DNA of 64,000 nucleotides from Chitinimonas arctica. Lineage in GTDB: Bacteria; Pseudomonadota; Gammaproteobacteria; Burkholderiales; Chitinimonadaceae. The notes below the pieces were generated by a model. It saw only the letters and a list, made by a program, of their open reading frames with translations, was not told the DNA's origin and did not search any database. Below, piece by piece: positions 8,025 to 16,621 of the stretch; position 1 is the first letter of the stretch; the number at the start of each line of letters is the position of its first letter. The position numbers were made by a program, and so were the translations under genes. The stretch covers positions 496,001-560,000 of the forward strand of contig NZ_CP041730.1 of NCBI RefSeq assembly GCF_007431345.1. The letters are read 5' to 3'.

Positions 8025-8639
8025 CTAAATCTGGCCGTGGAAAAACCGTTCCGCCCGGCTGAACAAGCTGCGCACATCGCGCCATTCGGCATCGCCAGCG
8101 GCGGCGGTTTTCTTGACGAGGATCTGATTGGGCAGGCCGCCCAGCGGCAATTGGGTCTGCTGGCCCATGACTTGCAGCACCCATTGGCGCGAAGCCAAGG
8201 TCTTGCTGGGGTCGATACTGAGATTGACCGCGCTGGCATTGCCCAGGGCGACCACCATCTCCATCACCGTGTCCACGCCCATGCCTTGGCTCAGCACGGG
8301 TTTGTAGCGGTCGGCGCAGTTGGCGACGGCGATCAGCGTGCCGGTCGAATCGAACAGGCCGATCTCTCGGATGGTGAAACCGCCCACATCGATGGGAATC
8401 ACGATATTGGCGGTGATCCAGCCGGCGTTTTGCGCATCGATAGCAACCAGGCTGATGGGACCGCGCCAGGTTTCACGCACGAGGCGGGTCTGCTTCGCCT
8501 CGGGCACCACCGGCACTCCGCCGCCATCACCCACCGCCATCTGGGTCAATTCAATCGTCTGTTGCTTCGCCAGGGCTTGGGCGATCCGGGCTAAACCGGC
8601 CTCGGTGGGCAGGGTGAACCAGTTTTGTACATCGGCCAT
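8025..8639 (-). CDS. P2 gpH-like tail fibre protein (short)
   Basis: A 204-residue protein. Its N-terminus (LPTEAGLARIAQALAKQQ, ELTQMAVGDGGG, then WITANIVIPIDVGGFTIREIG) matches the P2 gpH tail-fibre N-terminal domain that attaches the fibre to the baseplate. P2 gpH is several times longer, so the distal shaft and tip are absent here or supplied by the following genes. Start ATG at 8639 has ATAGGAGCC just before it. Confidence 0.82.
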   Translation of the reverse strand: MADVQNWFTLPTEAGLARIAQALAKQQTIELTQMAVGDGGGVPVVPEAKQTRLVRETWRGPISLVAIDAQNAGWITANIVIPIDVGGFTIREIGLFDSTGTLIAVANCADRYKPVLSQGMGVDTVMEMVVALGNASAVNLSIDPSKTLASRQWVLQVMGQQTQLPLGGLPNQILVKKTAAAGDAEWRDVRSLFSRAERFFHGQI

Positions 8640-8646
8640 AGGGCTC

Positions 8647-9273
8647 CTATCGGGATAAAGGGGCGCCGCGCGGCCGGATGTGCAGCACCTCCACGAGCGT
8701 GGTGGTGGCAGCCAGGTAGAGCGGCAGAGGTGGAGCGGGTAGCCGGCGGAGTTGGTAAGGCATGACGCGGGACGTCTCGCCCAGGCAGGTAGCGGCGGCG
8801 ACCTTCATGGTGCCGGGCACCTGTTGGATGGCAGCCAGACGGCGCAGGTGCGAACGCTGGGGCTTCCACAGGTCAATTACGCTGAGGGCGTTGCCCACGG
8901 CGGTCTGATCTTCGGCACTGCGCAGCATCAATTGCACATCGAACTCGGCCCAATGCGCACCGGGCGGATGCTCGATCAGGCGGGCCTCAGCGAAACCCAG
9001 AATCCCCAGCGCCCGCTGGATGGCCCAGGGCGTGCCCTTCTTCCTATGCAAGGCAAGCGACTCACGGATCAATTGCCGCCGTTGCGCATCAGTCAAGGCA
9101 TAGGCCCAGCCATCGACCGACATCGCCCAGGCCAGGTAAGGCAAGAGCGGCGCCGGGCAATGGTCGGCCGACCACAGCGCGCGCAGCACGGCCGGATCGA
9201 GCGGCGAGGCGGTGCTGTCGGCGACGGCCCGCTCCAGGGTAGTGGCGTTGCTAGGGAGTAACTTAGCGCTCAT
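8647..9273 (-). CDS. Phage tail/baseplate protein I (P2 gpI)
   Basis: A 208-residue protein with the typical gpI opening (LLPSNATTLERAVADSTA), the SADHCPAPLLPYLAWAMSVD motif and RLIRESLALHRKKGTPWAI. gpI is a baseplate wedge component that links gpJ to the fibres. Its start overlaps the end of gpJ, giving the standard W-J-I-H order. Confidence 0.92.
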   Translation of the reverse strand: MSAKLLPSNATTLERAVADSTASPLDPAVLRALWSADHCPAPLLPYLAWAMSVDGWAYALTDAQRRQLIRESLALHRKKGTPWAIQRALGILGFAEARLIEHPPGAHWAEFDVQLMLRSAEDQTAVGNALSVIDLWKPQRSHLRRLAAIQQVPGTMKVAAATCLGETSRVMPYQLRRLPAPPLPLYLAATTTLVEVLHIRPRGAPLSR

Positions 9274-10156
9274 CGCTATTCACCACCTGTATCGCCAGCT
9301 CGGTGCAGAGCGCCACCTCGTTGCCGGCCATCACCAGATCGAGGGCAGGCTCCGACAGATCCACTCGCACGATGCCAGGTACATGCAGCGCTGCGTACAG
9401 ACCTGAGCGCGGGACATCGCGGCCGATCCTGCGGCAGTCGGCCAGGTAGGTCGCCAAGGCAGCACGGGCAGCCGCTTCCGCCGGGTCGCCGTCGGGACCA
9501 GGGCGGCGGTACAGCGTGGCGCGAACGGCAAAGGGACGCAGCGAGGCGGCCCGCACCTGCACGGTATCGCTCAGTGGCCGGCGCTCCTCGGCGGACAGAT
9601 AGGCCGCCACCGTACTGAGCAAGCCCGCACTGGGCGAGCCATCACCGTCCACCGACAGTACCGTCACCCGCACCGTGCCCGGTACCGGGCTATCCACCGC
9701 CACATCGGCCACGTGGGCATCGGCGCTGAGGGCGTGGAAGACATAGCTATCACGCGAGCCCGCTACCGTCTCGCCTTCCAGGGCCATCTGGGCACGCAGC
9801 CGTAATCGTTCGTCGTCCTCGTAGGTGGCCGGTACCGGCGACTGCGCGGCGGGGTTGCCGGCATCAAGCAATAGCCGCGACACCCCGAGCAAGGCGGCCA
9901 GCTGCTCCAGATCACTGCCTCTCGCAAAGGGCAGTAATACCGCCTGGACGGCATCATTGATCCGCGCCCGAAGCGTCAGCTCGTCATAGGTCGCCAGCTC
10001 CAGCAGCTTGATTACCGGGTCGGTTTCCAGCACGGCGCTGAACTGCGGATACAGGGTACGGAACCGACCCAACTTGCCCTGGAAGATCGTCTCGAAATCC
10101 AGCTCCTCGATCACCGCCGGGGGCGGCAGGCGGGCCAAGTCGATGAGATTGTTCAT
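9263..10156 (-). CDS. Baseplate assembly protein J (P2 gpJ)
   Basis: A 297-residue baseplate wedge protein beginning MNNLIDLARLPPPAVIEELD. It has the conserved FARGSDLEQLAALLGVSR and APQSPVPATYEDDERLRLRAQMALEG-type regions of the Baseplate_J family. It overlaps W by four bases upstream and I downstream, so the wedge genes form one translationally coupled unit. Confidence 0.93.
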   Translation of the reverse strand: MNNLIDLARLPPPAVIEELDFETIFQGKLGRFRTLYPQFSAVLETDPVIKLLELATYDELTLRARINDAVQAVLLPFARGSDLEQLAALLGVSRLLLDAGNPAAQSPVPATYEDDERLRLRAQMALEGETVAGSRDSYVFHALSADAHVADVAVDSPVPGTVRVTVLSVDGDGSPSAGLLSTVAAYLSAEERRPLSDTVQVRAASLRPFAVRATLYRRPGPDGDPAEAAARAALATYLADCRRIGRDVPRSGLYAALHVPGIVRVDLSEPALDLVMAGNEVALCTELAIQVVNSDER

Positions 10157-10518
10157 AGTGCCACCTCGATCAAAGCGGCCTCGCCATCGATTTCGGCATC
10201 GATCACGAAGTCGAAGCGGCCCTCGACGATGGACCGCAGGGTCACGCGCTTCACCCGCACCAGCGGCTCGGTCAGCAGTGGGCTCCAGTTATGGGGGGCA
10301 TTGAGGGCTTCGGCGATCTCCGCCTGCATGGCCGACTTGAGGCCACCGTTGAACGGCAGATCGACCATCTCGGGCAGACGCGAGCCATAGCGCGGCCGCA
10401 TGCGACGGCTGCCGATGCGGGTGGTGAGAATGTCGTGAATGCCTTGCACGATGGCTTCCCGGCCCGAGATCGGCTGGCCGGTGTCGCGGTGCATGCCGAT
10501 AAAGGGCTGGGCGACCAT
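10153..10518 (-). CDS. Baseplate wedge protein W (gpW/gp25 family)
   Basis: A 121-residue protein with the gp25-type motif ILTTRIGSRRMRPRYGSRLPEMVD. It forms the inner baseplate wedge that triggers sheath assembly. Stop and start overlap with gpJ (ATGA) and with the small gene upstream. Confidence 0.92.
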   Translation of the reverse strand: MVAQPFIGMHRDTGQPISGREAIVQGIHDILTTRIGSRRMRPRYGSRLPEMVDLPFNGGLKSAMQAEIAEALNAPHNWSPLLTEPLVRVKRVTLRSIVEGRFDFVIDAEIDGEAALIEVAL

Positions 10519-10712
10519 CAGGCGGCCACGCTCTCGAAGTCGTCGTGCTGGTCCAGATAGGCGACCAGTTCGGGCACATCGGTAACGATGCGGGACTTTT
10601 CGACCATAAAGGCCCGGCCGTCTTCAAGCACCAGGGTGCGGGATTTAAAGGACTTGTCGCGATAGGTACGCGGGGCGACGGGAATCGCATCGCTTGTCAG
10701 GGGTTTGGCCAT
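10518..10712 (-). CDS. Small conserved phage protein between spike and wedge genes
   Basis: A 64-residue protein starting MAKPLTSDAIPVAPRTYRD. I chose the ATG at 10712 because CTGGAGCCCCT precedes it. It is coupled to gene W by a one-base overlap and directly follows a strong hairpin. Function unknown; it sits in an otherwise canonical baseplate operon. Confidence 0.7.
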   Translation of the reverse strand: MAKPLTSDAIPVAPRTYRDKSFKSRTLVLEDGRAFMVEKSRIVTDVPELVAYLDQHDDFESVAA

Positions 10713-10732
10713 AGGGGCTCCAGAATGCAAAA

Positions 10733-10752
10733 GCCCCGCTCGAAGGCGGGGC
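10733..10752 (-). terminator. Terminator-like hairpin before small baseplate gene
   Basis: On the minus strand, GCCCCGC, a 6-base loop and GCGGGGC are followed by TTTTGC and then by the CTGGAG ribosome binding site of the gene starting at 10712. It repeats the hairpin-to-RBS layout seen before the sheath and capsid genes. Confidence 0.65.
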
Positions 10753-10783
10753 GAAGGGAAGAAGACAGGAGAACAGGTGCAAC

Positions 10784-11056
10784 TCAGTCAGGCAGCGTGA
10801 ACCAGGGGCGGCCGCTGGAACCATGCCCGCAGGATGCCGCGTGGCCGGCCCGACAGACCGGCTCGCCGTCGAGGGTCAGCCAGGAAGAACCCTGCACCAT
10901 GCTGGGCGAAGGGCTGTGTGGTGGAAGACCGTGGCCGGCGACAGCATCGCCCAGCAGCACAGCCGGCTGACCGTCCACGCTGAACCAGCTTTGTCCGCCG
11001 CCCAGCTGGCTACCACCTGCTGCATCCAGGCCGGCCACGGCAATACCATAGCTCAT
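10784..11056 (-). CDS. PAAR-domain baseplate spike tip protein
   Basis: A 90-residue protein with two PAAR-like halves: SWFSVDGQPAVLLGDAVAGHG and SWLTLDGEPVCRAGHAASCGH. The His and Cys residues fit the metal site at the tip of PAAR cones. Such proteins sharpen the gpV spike that pierces the cell envelope. It overlaps the end of gpV by four bases. Confidence 0.88.
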   Translation of the reverse strand: MSYGIAVAGLDAAGGSQLGGGQSWFSVDGQPAVLLGDAVAGHGLPPHSPSPSMVQGSSWLTLDGEPVCRAGHAASCGHGSSGRPWFTLPD

Positions 11057-11529
11057 GCCTGTACCCCCTCGAACTTGGGCGTGCGCAGGGTCACGCCATC
11101 GCTACGCAATTCCAGCTCGGTGGCGCCGACCCGCAGCACGATGCGGCCGTTAGGTGGGGCCTCGATCAAATACTGGTGTGCCTGCCAGTCGTATTCGACC
11201 TTGGCACCGTCCGGCATCTGCTCGACCGTGGCATGCGGGCGCTGATCGGGTTGGGCATGCTGGTTGGTGTTGAAGCCGGGCAGGATAAAGGCGCCTTCTG
11301 GCAGGCCGCTGGGGGACAACATCAGGACTTGCTCGCCCTTGCTGGGCGGTCGCCATTTGCGCACCTGGCCGGCGGCGAATGACGTCCAGGGCAACCAGGC
11401 AGACACCCAATCACCAATGCGAACCCTGGCGCGAGCCGGTGGGCTGTGGCGGACTTCCTCGACGGTACCGGCCGCCAGCAGCACCGCCAGGCGGCGGTCG
11501 ATTTCGTTGATAGCGTAGTTATCGGACAT
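11053..11529 (-). CDS. Baseplate spike protein V (P2 gpV)
   Basis: A 158-residue protein with the gpV family's OB-fold signature (ARVRIGDWVSAWLPW, then SKGEQVLMLSPSG and GAFILPGFN) and a C-terminal repetitive beta region (NGRIVLRVGATELELRSDGV) that forms the trimeric spike. ATG at 11529 follows GGGAG. A longer in-frame start at 11682 lies deep inside the neighbouring gene and is not credible. Confidence 0.92.
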   Translation of the reverse strand: MSDNYAINEIDRRLAVLLAAGTVEEVRHSPPARARVRIGDWVSAWLPWTSFAAGQVRKWRPPSKGEQVLMLSPSGLPEGAFILPGFNTNQHAQPDQRPHATVEQMPDGAKVEYDWQAHQYLIEAPPNGRIVLRVGATELELRSDGVTLRTPKFEGVQA

Positions 11530-12079
11530 GGTGGCTTTCTCCCCAGTCAGGGGGTGGAGGTTCGCCGGCCGGCCAATAGCGGTCGGCCCGGCCTTCGCCG
11601 GTTTCGGGGTAGATGCCGAGTAGCAGGGACAGCCCGGTTTCATCCGGATACGGCCAGGTGGTTTTGCCCAAGTGGATTTCATGGGTCCACTCGACCAGCC
11701 AAACCAGATAGCTATCGAGTTCGGGCTTCATGGCGTCTTCGCCGGCTTGCAACAGGGTCGCCAAACCGATGGGCAGGCCCCAGTTCTCGCTTTGAATGGC
11801 GACGGCGATGTGGGCGGCCAATTCGCGCACCAGCAGGTAGGCCTGCCGCTGGTTCGGATCGACCACGGCCCGCGCCTGGATATGCACGACCAGGGCGGTT
11901 TCGCCGGTGCCAGGATCGGTACCGGCCTCGATCTCCGACAGCTCCAGGAACACCGCCGGTATATCGATGCGGCGGCCGATATCGGGATAGGCTTCCACAG
12001 TCTTGGCGGCCGGTCCCAATTTGGTACGCAAGCCGGCCACAATGGCATCGTGCAATTGGCCCAGGTTATCGAGTCCCAT
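11519..12079 (-). CDS. Conserved phage protein, possible tail terminator
   Basis: A 186-residue protein starting MGLDNLGQLHDAIVAGLRTKL. Its position between the gpZ-like gene and gpV, and its pattern (alpha-helical N-terminus, HIQARAVVD strand, then LVRELAAHIAVAIQ), suit a tail terminator or connector protein. The family is not recognised with certainty. The ends overlap both neighbours, showing operon membership. Confidence 0.65.
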   Translation of the reverse strand: MGLDNLGQLHDAIVAGLRTKLGPAAKTVEAYPDIGRRIDIPAVFLELSEIEAGTDPGTGETALVVHIQARAVVDPNQRQAYLLVRELAAHIAVAIQSENWGLPIGLATLLQAGEDAMKPELDSYLVWLVEWTHEIHLGKTTWPYPDETGLSLLLGIYPETGEGRADRYWPAGEPPPPDWGESHHVR

Positions 12080-12614
12080 GGCTTCCTATCCGGCCAAGGG
12101 CCTTCTGCAGTTCATAGTTCACTTCCTGGCGCAGCACGACCAACAAGCGGGCCTCGACCTGGGCGGCGACTTTCTGAAAAGCCGCCTCGCCAGGGTCATC
12201 CCATTCAAGCTTGACCTCGACGATGGGATAGCGCGCTTTGCCGGTACGCTGAAACACCGGCCCGGTCGGCGCCCGCTGTGCCATGGTCCAGGCGCCGGCA
12301 AAGCGATGCTTGCCGACGGTGATGCCGCGCCGGGTCTGGCGAGGCGTGCCGAGCCGATTGGCTTGCAAGGGATTGAGTCCTAGCCAGACCTTGCCGCTGT
12401 CACGCGAGCGCAAGAAAAAGTAGAGACGTTGGCGCAGTACCTTCTGCGGCACCTTGGTGTCTTTGGCAATGAGCTTGGCGACCTGGCTTTTTACCCAGGT
12501 CGAAATCTTGCGCAGGGTCCGCCGCCAAGCCGCTTGCATGGCGGAAGGCGGTAGTCCACGCAGCAGTTCGTCTACCTGGCGAGTATCGAGTTCAACCTTC
12601 AGCGGCTCGCTCAT
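12066..12614 (-). CDS. Minor tail protein Z-like (lambda gpZ family)
   Basis: A 182-residue basic protein. The features DTRQVDELLRGLPPSAMQAAWRRTL, the WVKSQVAKLIAKDTKVPQ stretch and the C-terminal VEARLLVVLRQEVNYEL helix are typical of prophage minor tail protein Z (GPZ), a connector or tail-completion protein. Its start overlaps the FII-like gene. Confidence 0.8.
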   Translation of the reverse strand: MSEPLKVELDTRQVDELLRGLPPSAMQAAWRRTLRKISTWVKSQVAKLIAKDTKVPQKVLRQRLYFFLRSRDSGKVWLGLNPLQANRLGTPRQTRRGITVGKHRFAGAWTMAQRAPTGPVFQRTGKARYPIVEVKLEWDDPGEAAFQKVAAQVEARLLVVLRQEVNYELQKALGRIGSHGTR

Positions 12615-12910
12615 GCGGCAGGCCGCAGAATGACCGCTGTCCAGCCCGTGCCATCCGGTTCGATGCCGACCACCTCGTAAGCAAGCCCATCGACCACCAC
12701 GGTGGCGCCTTTGACAATCCCCACCGCGTCGGCATCCCGCACGGACAATTGCGGCTCAACAATGGCAGTCTTCAACCGACCGAACTGCGGTTGCAGCCAG
12801 GGTGCGGCGAACATACCCCGCACCGGCCGGCCGTCCACCAGGGCAGCATCGCCCAGGACATCGAGCAATACGCCATCCATAGCGCCACTGAGGGCGCGGA
12901 AATCGTCCAT
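12611..12910 (-). CDS. Head-tail joining protein (lambda gpFII-like)
   Basis: A 99-residue protein with the small beta-barrel pattern of the Phage_attach family (VRGMFAAPWLQPQFG, VVVDGLAYEVVGIEPDGTG). In lambda, FII caps the portal and forms the tail-binding surface. It lies between the capsid gene and gpZ, the lambda order. Confidence 0.78.
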   Translation of the reverse strand: MDDFRALSGAMDGVLLDVLGDAALVDGRPVRGMFAAPWLQPQFGRLKTAIVEPQLSVRDADAVGIVKGATVVVDGLAYEVVGIEPDGTGWTAVILRPAA

Positions 12911-12914
12911 CCGC

Positions 12915-13910
12915 TTACTTCGTCAGCTTGATGACGGCGCGAGGCCGAGTGCAGAGGTGCAGCGGGTTGGATTGCGCCTCCATGGCGATGCCCTTGCCGA
13001 AGGGGATGGCTTCCTGCTTGGCGTAGTATGGTAGACCGGTGGTGTTGACCGTCTCCATATAGTCGGCCGGGGCGAAGCGGGTGATAAACAGATCCGTCAC
13101 CCCTTCCGGAATGGCATAGGCCTCGTCGTCGCCGACAAAACCGATGCCGCCCAGGCGACCGCGATAGCGCTCGAAGGTCACCCCGCCGAATTCGAAACTT
13201 TCGCGGGGATCGCCGCGCAGGCTGGCGGCCATCTCGGTCGCCAGGAAGGTCTCGCGGAAGGACTTATGGGAGATGAACGCATTCCAGAAATTCTTGCCGC
13301 ATTGCACCCGCACGCCACTGAAGGTCAGATTGCCCAGCGTGTCTTCTATCAGATCCTGCAGCAGACCGCATTTGAGGCGCAGATCGGTATCGACTTTGCC
13401 CAACTCGAACGGCAGCACTTGCTGCTCGATGCCAAAGCGGTCGTACAGGTCCAGCAATACCGAACTGCCATCGGCATCGAGTACCTGACCCTTGACCGCG
13501 CCAATACGGTGAAATTCATGGGTGGCGTCCAGCTGGCGGCGCATCTTCTTCAAGCGCTTTTCGACCACCGCACCAATGGCGGCCAGCTCGGTCATGCTGC
13601 CAAAAGCGCGCACGCCCTGGACCTCGTCGGCGGTAATGCTGGCAGTTTGCGGCAGGTGAATGGTGTTGAATGGAATCAGCGTGCGCTTGCTGCCATGCAC
13701 GACCAGGCCGGGCTGGCCACGTTGGCCGGCGGGGACGAGGGACAGCGTTTCGCCGTCCTTCTCGATCTGCACGGTGGTGGTATTGATGCCTTCCTCGTCG
13801 AACAGGCCCATATCGCCCAGCTTGCTGGGGACGGGGACTTGGTCGTTGATGGTGGCGGTCAGGGACGACACCGAGAAGGCGTCGTCTTGGAAAATGGAGA
13901 GTTCTGCCAT
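12915..13910 (-). CDS. Major capsid protein (lambda gpE family)
   Basis: A 331-residue protein with the lambda E pattern: FQDDAFSVSSLTATIND at the start, IPFNTIHLPQTASITADEV, the VQCGKNFWNAFI segment and C-terminal QEAIPFGKGIAMEAQSNPL. It forms the icosahedral shell (HK97-type fold). CTGGAG lies just before the ATG, directly behind a hairpin, which probably supports the high expression needed. Confidence 0.94.
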   Translation of the reverse strand: MAELSIFQDDAFSVSSLTATINDQVPVPSKLGDMGLFDEEGINTTTVQIEKDGETLSLVPAGQRGQPGLVVHGSKRTLIPFNTIHLPQTASITADEVQGVRAFGSMTELAAIGAVVEKRLKKMRRQLDATHEFHRIGAVKGQVLDADGSSVLLDLYDRFGIEQQVLPFELGKVDTDLRLKCGLLQDLIEDTLGNLTFSGVRVQCGKNFWNAFISHKSFRETFLATEMAASLRGDPRESFEFGGVTFERYRGRLGGIGFVGDDEAYAIPEGVTDLFITRFAPADYMETVNTTGLPYYAKQEAIPFGKGIAMEAQSNPLHLCTRPRAVIKLTK

Positions 13911-13925
13911 GAGGCTCCAGAAAAA

Positions 13926-13948
13926 GAAAACCCAGCACGTGACTGGGT
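13926..13948 (-). terminator. Terminator-like hairpin before capsid gene
   Basis: On the minus strand, ACCCAG, a 7-base loop and CTGGGT are followed by TTTCTTTTTC and then by the CTGGAG ribosome binding site of the capsid gene. It could also stop transcription entering from the region of the inserted nuclease-like gene. Confidence 0.65.
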
Positions 13949-14067
13949 CGGTTGTGACGGGATTGCCCTAGATCGGCGGCTTACGTTTGTTAGGAGGGGT
14001 AAATTTCTTTCGTCTCACCCTGGCCTTTGCTACTGTCGCATCAGTTAGAGAGACTTCAGATACCGAG

Positions 14068-16221
14068 ATGGCGCACGAAATCCAAACCATGCTGGCTGCT
14101 GAGCCGCTAACCGAATCCAGCACACCATCAACGACAATGACTTGGGCCAAGGAGGTGGAGACCGGGGAGGCCCGGTACATTGGTGAAATTGGCAAGGAAC
14201 GCCGAGGTTACAAATGTGACTGTGTATGCTTTGGTTGCGGGTATCCCCTTTCTGCACGCAAGGCAGGTGCACCGCCGATCCAATGGTCCGGAAATCGACA
14301 ACAGCGTCCGCATTTTGCTCACCAGCGCGGGGCCATCGTCGCTAATTGCCAAATCATCACTGCCCGGATTGCTGCGCTCAATGTACTTAGGAGCGATGGG
14401 ATAATTCAACTCCCAGGTCGTGGACGCAGCGGATACTTCGTTGGGCTTAGCGGTACCCGCTATGAAGCATTTGTCGAATCGCCACCTGAAAAGGCGATCA
14501 TCAATACGGTTGCAATTCACGATACAGATACGGCAATTCTCACACTTGTGGGCGGGCGCCAAATTAAAGTTAAATTGGTATCCAGCATCACTGCAGATAA
14601 CGAGGTTGCCGACAGTTCAGGATTTCCCACCATCCTACTGCTCACCGACGACCCTGATATTGCTGGCATGTCCCCGACACAGATACGTCAGCGCCTAGCC
14701 GTCGGCGTGCATTGGTGTCAATTTGGCGATGATGACCCTTTGCTATTTTCTGCTCAAATGGACGCTCAGGACAAGGCAAAAACCGCTTTGGATTGGTATG
14801 ATTTTAAACAGCTTGATCCTACTATCCCGGATGAATTGCGCTACGAAACGCTACTGCACCTTAAGGCAAAGGAAATCCTAGGCAGCAGCCCCATACTTAA
14901 TCTGCCGCCTCCCTCGGCTACCGCTTATGCAACCCTAAGGGATGGCAGCGCACTGACTGAAACTCAGACTTTGCCATCCATGCAGCTATCGATTTTGTCG
15001 GCCACGCTGGAAAAGAGAATTGGTCAGCTTCGCCCAGACTTATTGATCACTTTTCCTGTTTCTAAGACTTTCGATACCGGTCAGCTGCTCATCGAAGTAA
15101 CAGTAAGCAATTCTATCGATCCGGCCAGACGGGAACGAATCGCAGCGCTTGGTCTCCCAGCGCTGGAAATTAATCTAAGTCGGTTTGCCGGCACGCTTAC
15201 GCTGGAAGCGTTTACCGATTTGCTCATCCATCGACTGGAGACAAAAACGTGGATTTATCACCCACACTTGCAGATGTTGCAGGATCGTGCTCAAGAACAA
15301 CTTACTAAAAAAGTAGCTGATGCAGAGAAAAGCTCCGTACAGGAAACTGCTCATCAAAAAATCAAACAGTTATCACCTGCTGAACTTTTATCTAAGCTAT
15401 TGCTAGCGGTAGTAGCCTATGCGGAAGCTGTAGCAAAGACCAGGACTATCTATAACAAAAAGCAGAATAGCGCTGCCATCTGGAAGGAAGAGCACACCAG
15501 GGAAGTGTTATATATTTATGTCAATGAATTCAAGTCTCGAGGGTATGCTGAATTTAATGCCTTCTGGGATGCCAGATTTCAAGCCATTCTTAATCGGATA
15601 CTTTCTCTAAAACTTGACCGAGCGATTGGCTATAATCTTAATTCGGCCTGGCAGGTTATCAACACCATGTTGATGGATCAGGCACAGTCACGATCTTTTC
15701 ATTCTATCTACTTGCTGGCCATTAGGCTTTACAAGCCTACGGTAAATCATATTCAACAAGAACGTATCACGGCTTGGCGAGACGAAGTCGCCGGAGAAAT
15801 TAAAAGCCCCGCCTCCAATTACTCACCTGATTGCCGGTACAATTTGTTGATAGCGCGATTATTCCCCGAATTGAAAGATGGTCTGTCGAAGCTATCTAAG
15901 ATAGAAGCTGAAAATTCAGCCGCCAGACCACATATTGCCCCGCCAGTCAAAGTAAAGAAAGAAGTTATATCCCCAGATGCATACTCGCGAGCATCTGGGA
16001 ATATCAAGCATTTGATGCCAGTCTTTGAGGAACGGGTACCGAACCTGGGAGGCGTTCATGAAGGTGCCAGGCGGGCCGCCAATAATGGTCAATCGCCGTT
16101 AAGCTTTATCTACGAATATGCGCACGAGAAAGGCTTTGAAGAACATGATGTGATGAATGCCTTGAGGGAGTTGGACGTGATGGATTCACCCCAAAGATGG
16201 AAGCAAAAGTTATGGCGCTGA
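14068..16221 (+). CDS. CoiA-like putative nuclease, cargo gene between capsid and decoration genes
   Basis: A 717-residue protein on the opposite strand and much AT-richer than its neighbours. Residues 50-57 hold a zinc-ribbon-like CxCxCxxC, followed by HFAH at 82-85 and Cys94, the layout of the CoiA competence protein N-terminus. Around residues 322-350, RPDLLI, GQLLIEVTV and LGLPALEINL follow the CoiA-type PD-(D/E)XK fold with Asp324 and Glu343 as likely catalytic residues; the usual Lys is a Thr. The remaining 350 residues are helical and unrecognised. The start is uncertain: ATG at 14068, or TTG at 13987 near an AGGAGG. A role in phage-borne defence is inferred. Confidence 0.75.
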   Translation: MAHEIQTMLAAEPLTESSTPSTTMTWAKEVETGEARYIGEIGKERRGYKCDCVCFGCGYPLSARKAGAPPIQWSGNRQQRPHFAHQRGAIVANCQIITARIAALNVLRSDGIIQLPGRGRSGYFVGLSGTRYEAFVESPPEKAIINTVAIHDTDTAILTLVGGRQIKVKLVSSITADNEVADSSGFPTILLLTDDPDIAGMSPTQIRQRLAVGVHWCQFGDDDPLLFSAQMDAQDKAKTALDWYDFKQLDPTIPDELRYETLLHLKAKEILGSSPILNLPPPSATAYATLRDGSALTETQTLPSMQLSILSATLEKRIGQLRPDLLITFPVSKTFDTGQLLIEVTVSNSIDPARRERIAALGLPALEINLSRFAGTLTLEAFTDLLIHRLETKTWIYHPHLQMLQDRAQEQLTKKVADAEKSSVQETAHQKIKQLSPAELLSKLLLAVVAYAEAVAKTRTIYNKKQNSAAIWKEEHTREVLYIYVNEFKSRGYAEFNAFWDARFQAILNRILSLKLDRAIGYNLNSAWQVINTMLMDQAQSRSFHSIYLLAIRLYKPTVNHIQQERITAWRDEVAGEIKSPASNYSPDCRYNLLIARLFPELKDGLSKLSKIEAENSAARPHIAPPVKVKKEVISPDAYSRASGNIKHLMPVFEERVPNLGGVHEGARRAANNGQSPLSFIYEYAHEKGFEEHDVMNALRELDVMDSPQRWKQKLWR

Positions 16222-16273
16222 CTCCCCGATTTGATGTGACTACCACGGCCTTTAACTACTCACCCATCACTTT

Positions 16274-16621
16274 TCAGCGAACGATGAGCTGACGCGCCTT
16301 TAGATCAGCGCGTCCGGCCACATCCAACCCCACTAGCCGTTCTGCCGACACCTCGCATAGCCGGACATGCGCTACGGCGCGACGAGACACCGTCGATTCA
16401 GGCAGCGGCGCATACAGAATGCCGACCGCCACCTCGCTGCCATCATTGGCGGCATTGCTATAGGGCACATACTCCCCGCCCACCGTCTTGATCCCCAGCA
16501 CCTGGCCGGCCGGCAGGAAGGGACCAGTCGCGACCACAATCGCTTCCCTGGAAATCTTCCCTTCGCCCTCCGACAGAAAATACTCACCGGTATGGTTACC
16601 TTCGACTTTGATTTTTGCCAT
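16274..16621 (-). CDS. Head decoration protein (lambda gpD family)
   Basis: A 115-residue protein with gpD features: EYFLSEGEGKISREAIVVATG near the N-terminus, then ILYAPL and DLKARQLIV at the end. It forms trimers on the capsid shell that stabilise it after DNA packaging. It overlaps the protease gene by one base and is split from the capsid gene by the CoiA-like cargo gene. Confidence 0.92.
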   Translation of the reverse strand: MAKIKVEGNHTGEYFLSEGEGKISREAIVVATGPFLPAGQVLGIKTVGGEYVPYSNAANDGSEVAVGILYAPLPESTVSRRAVAHVRLCEVSAERLVGLDVAGRADLKARQLIVR

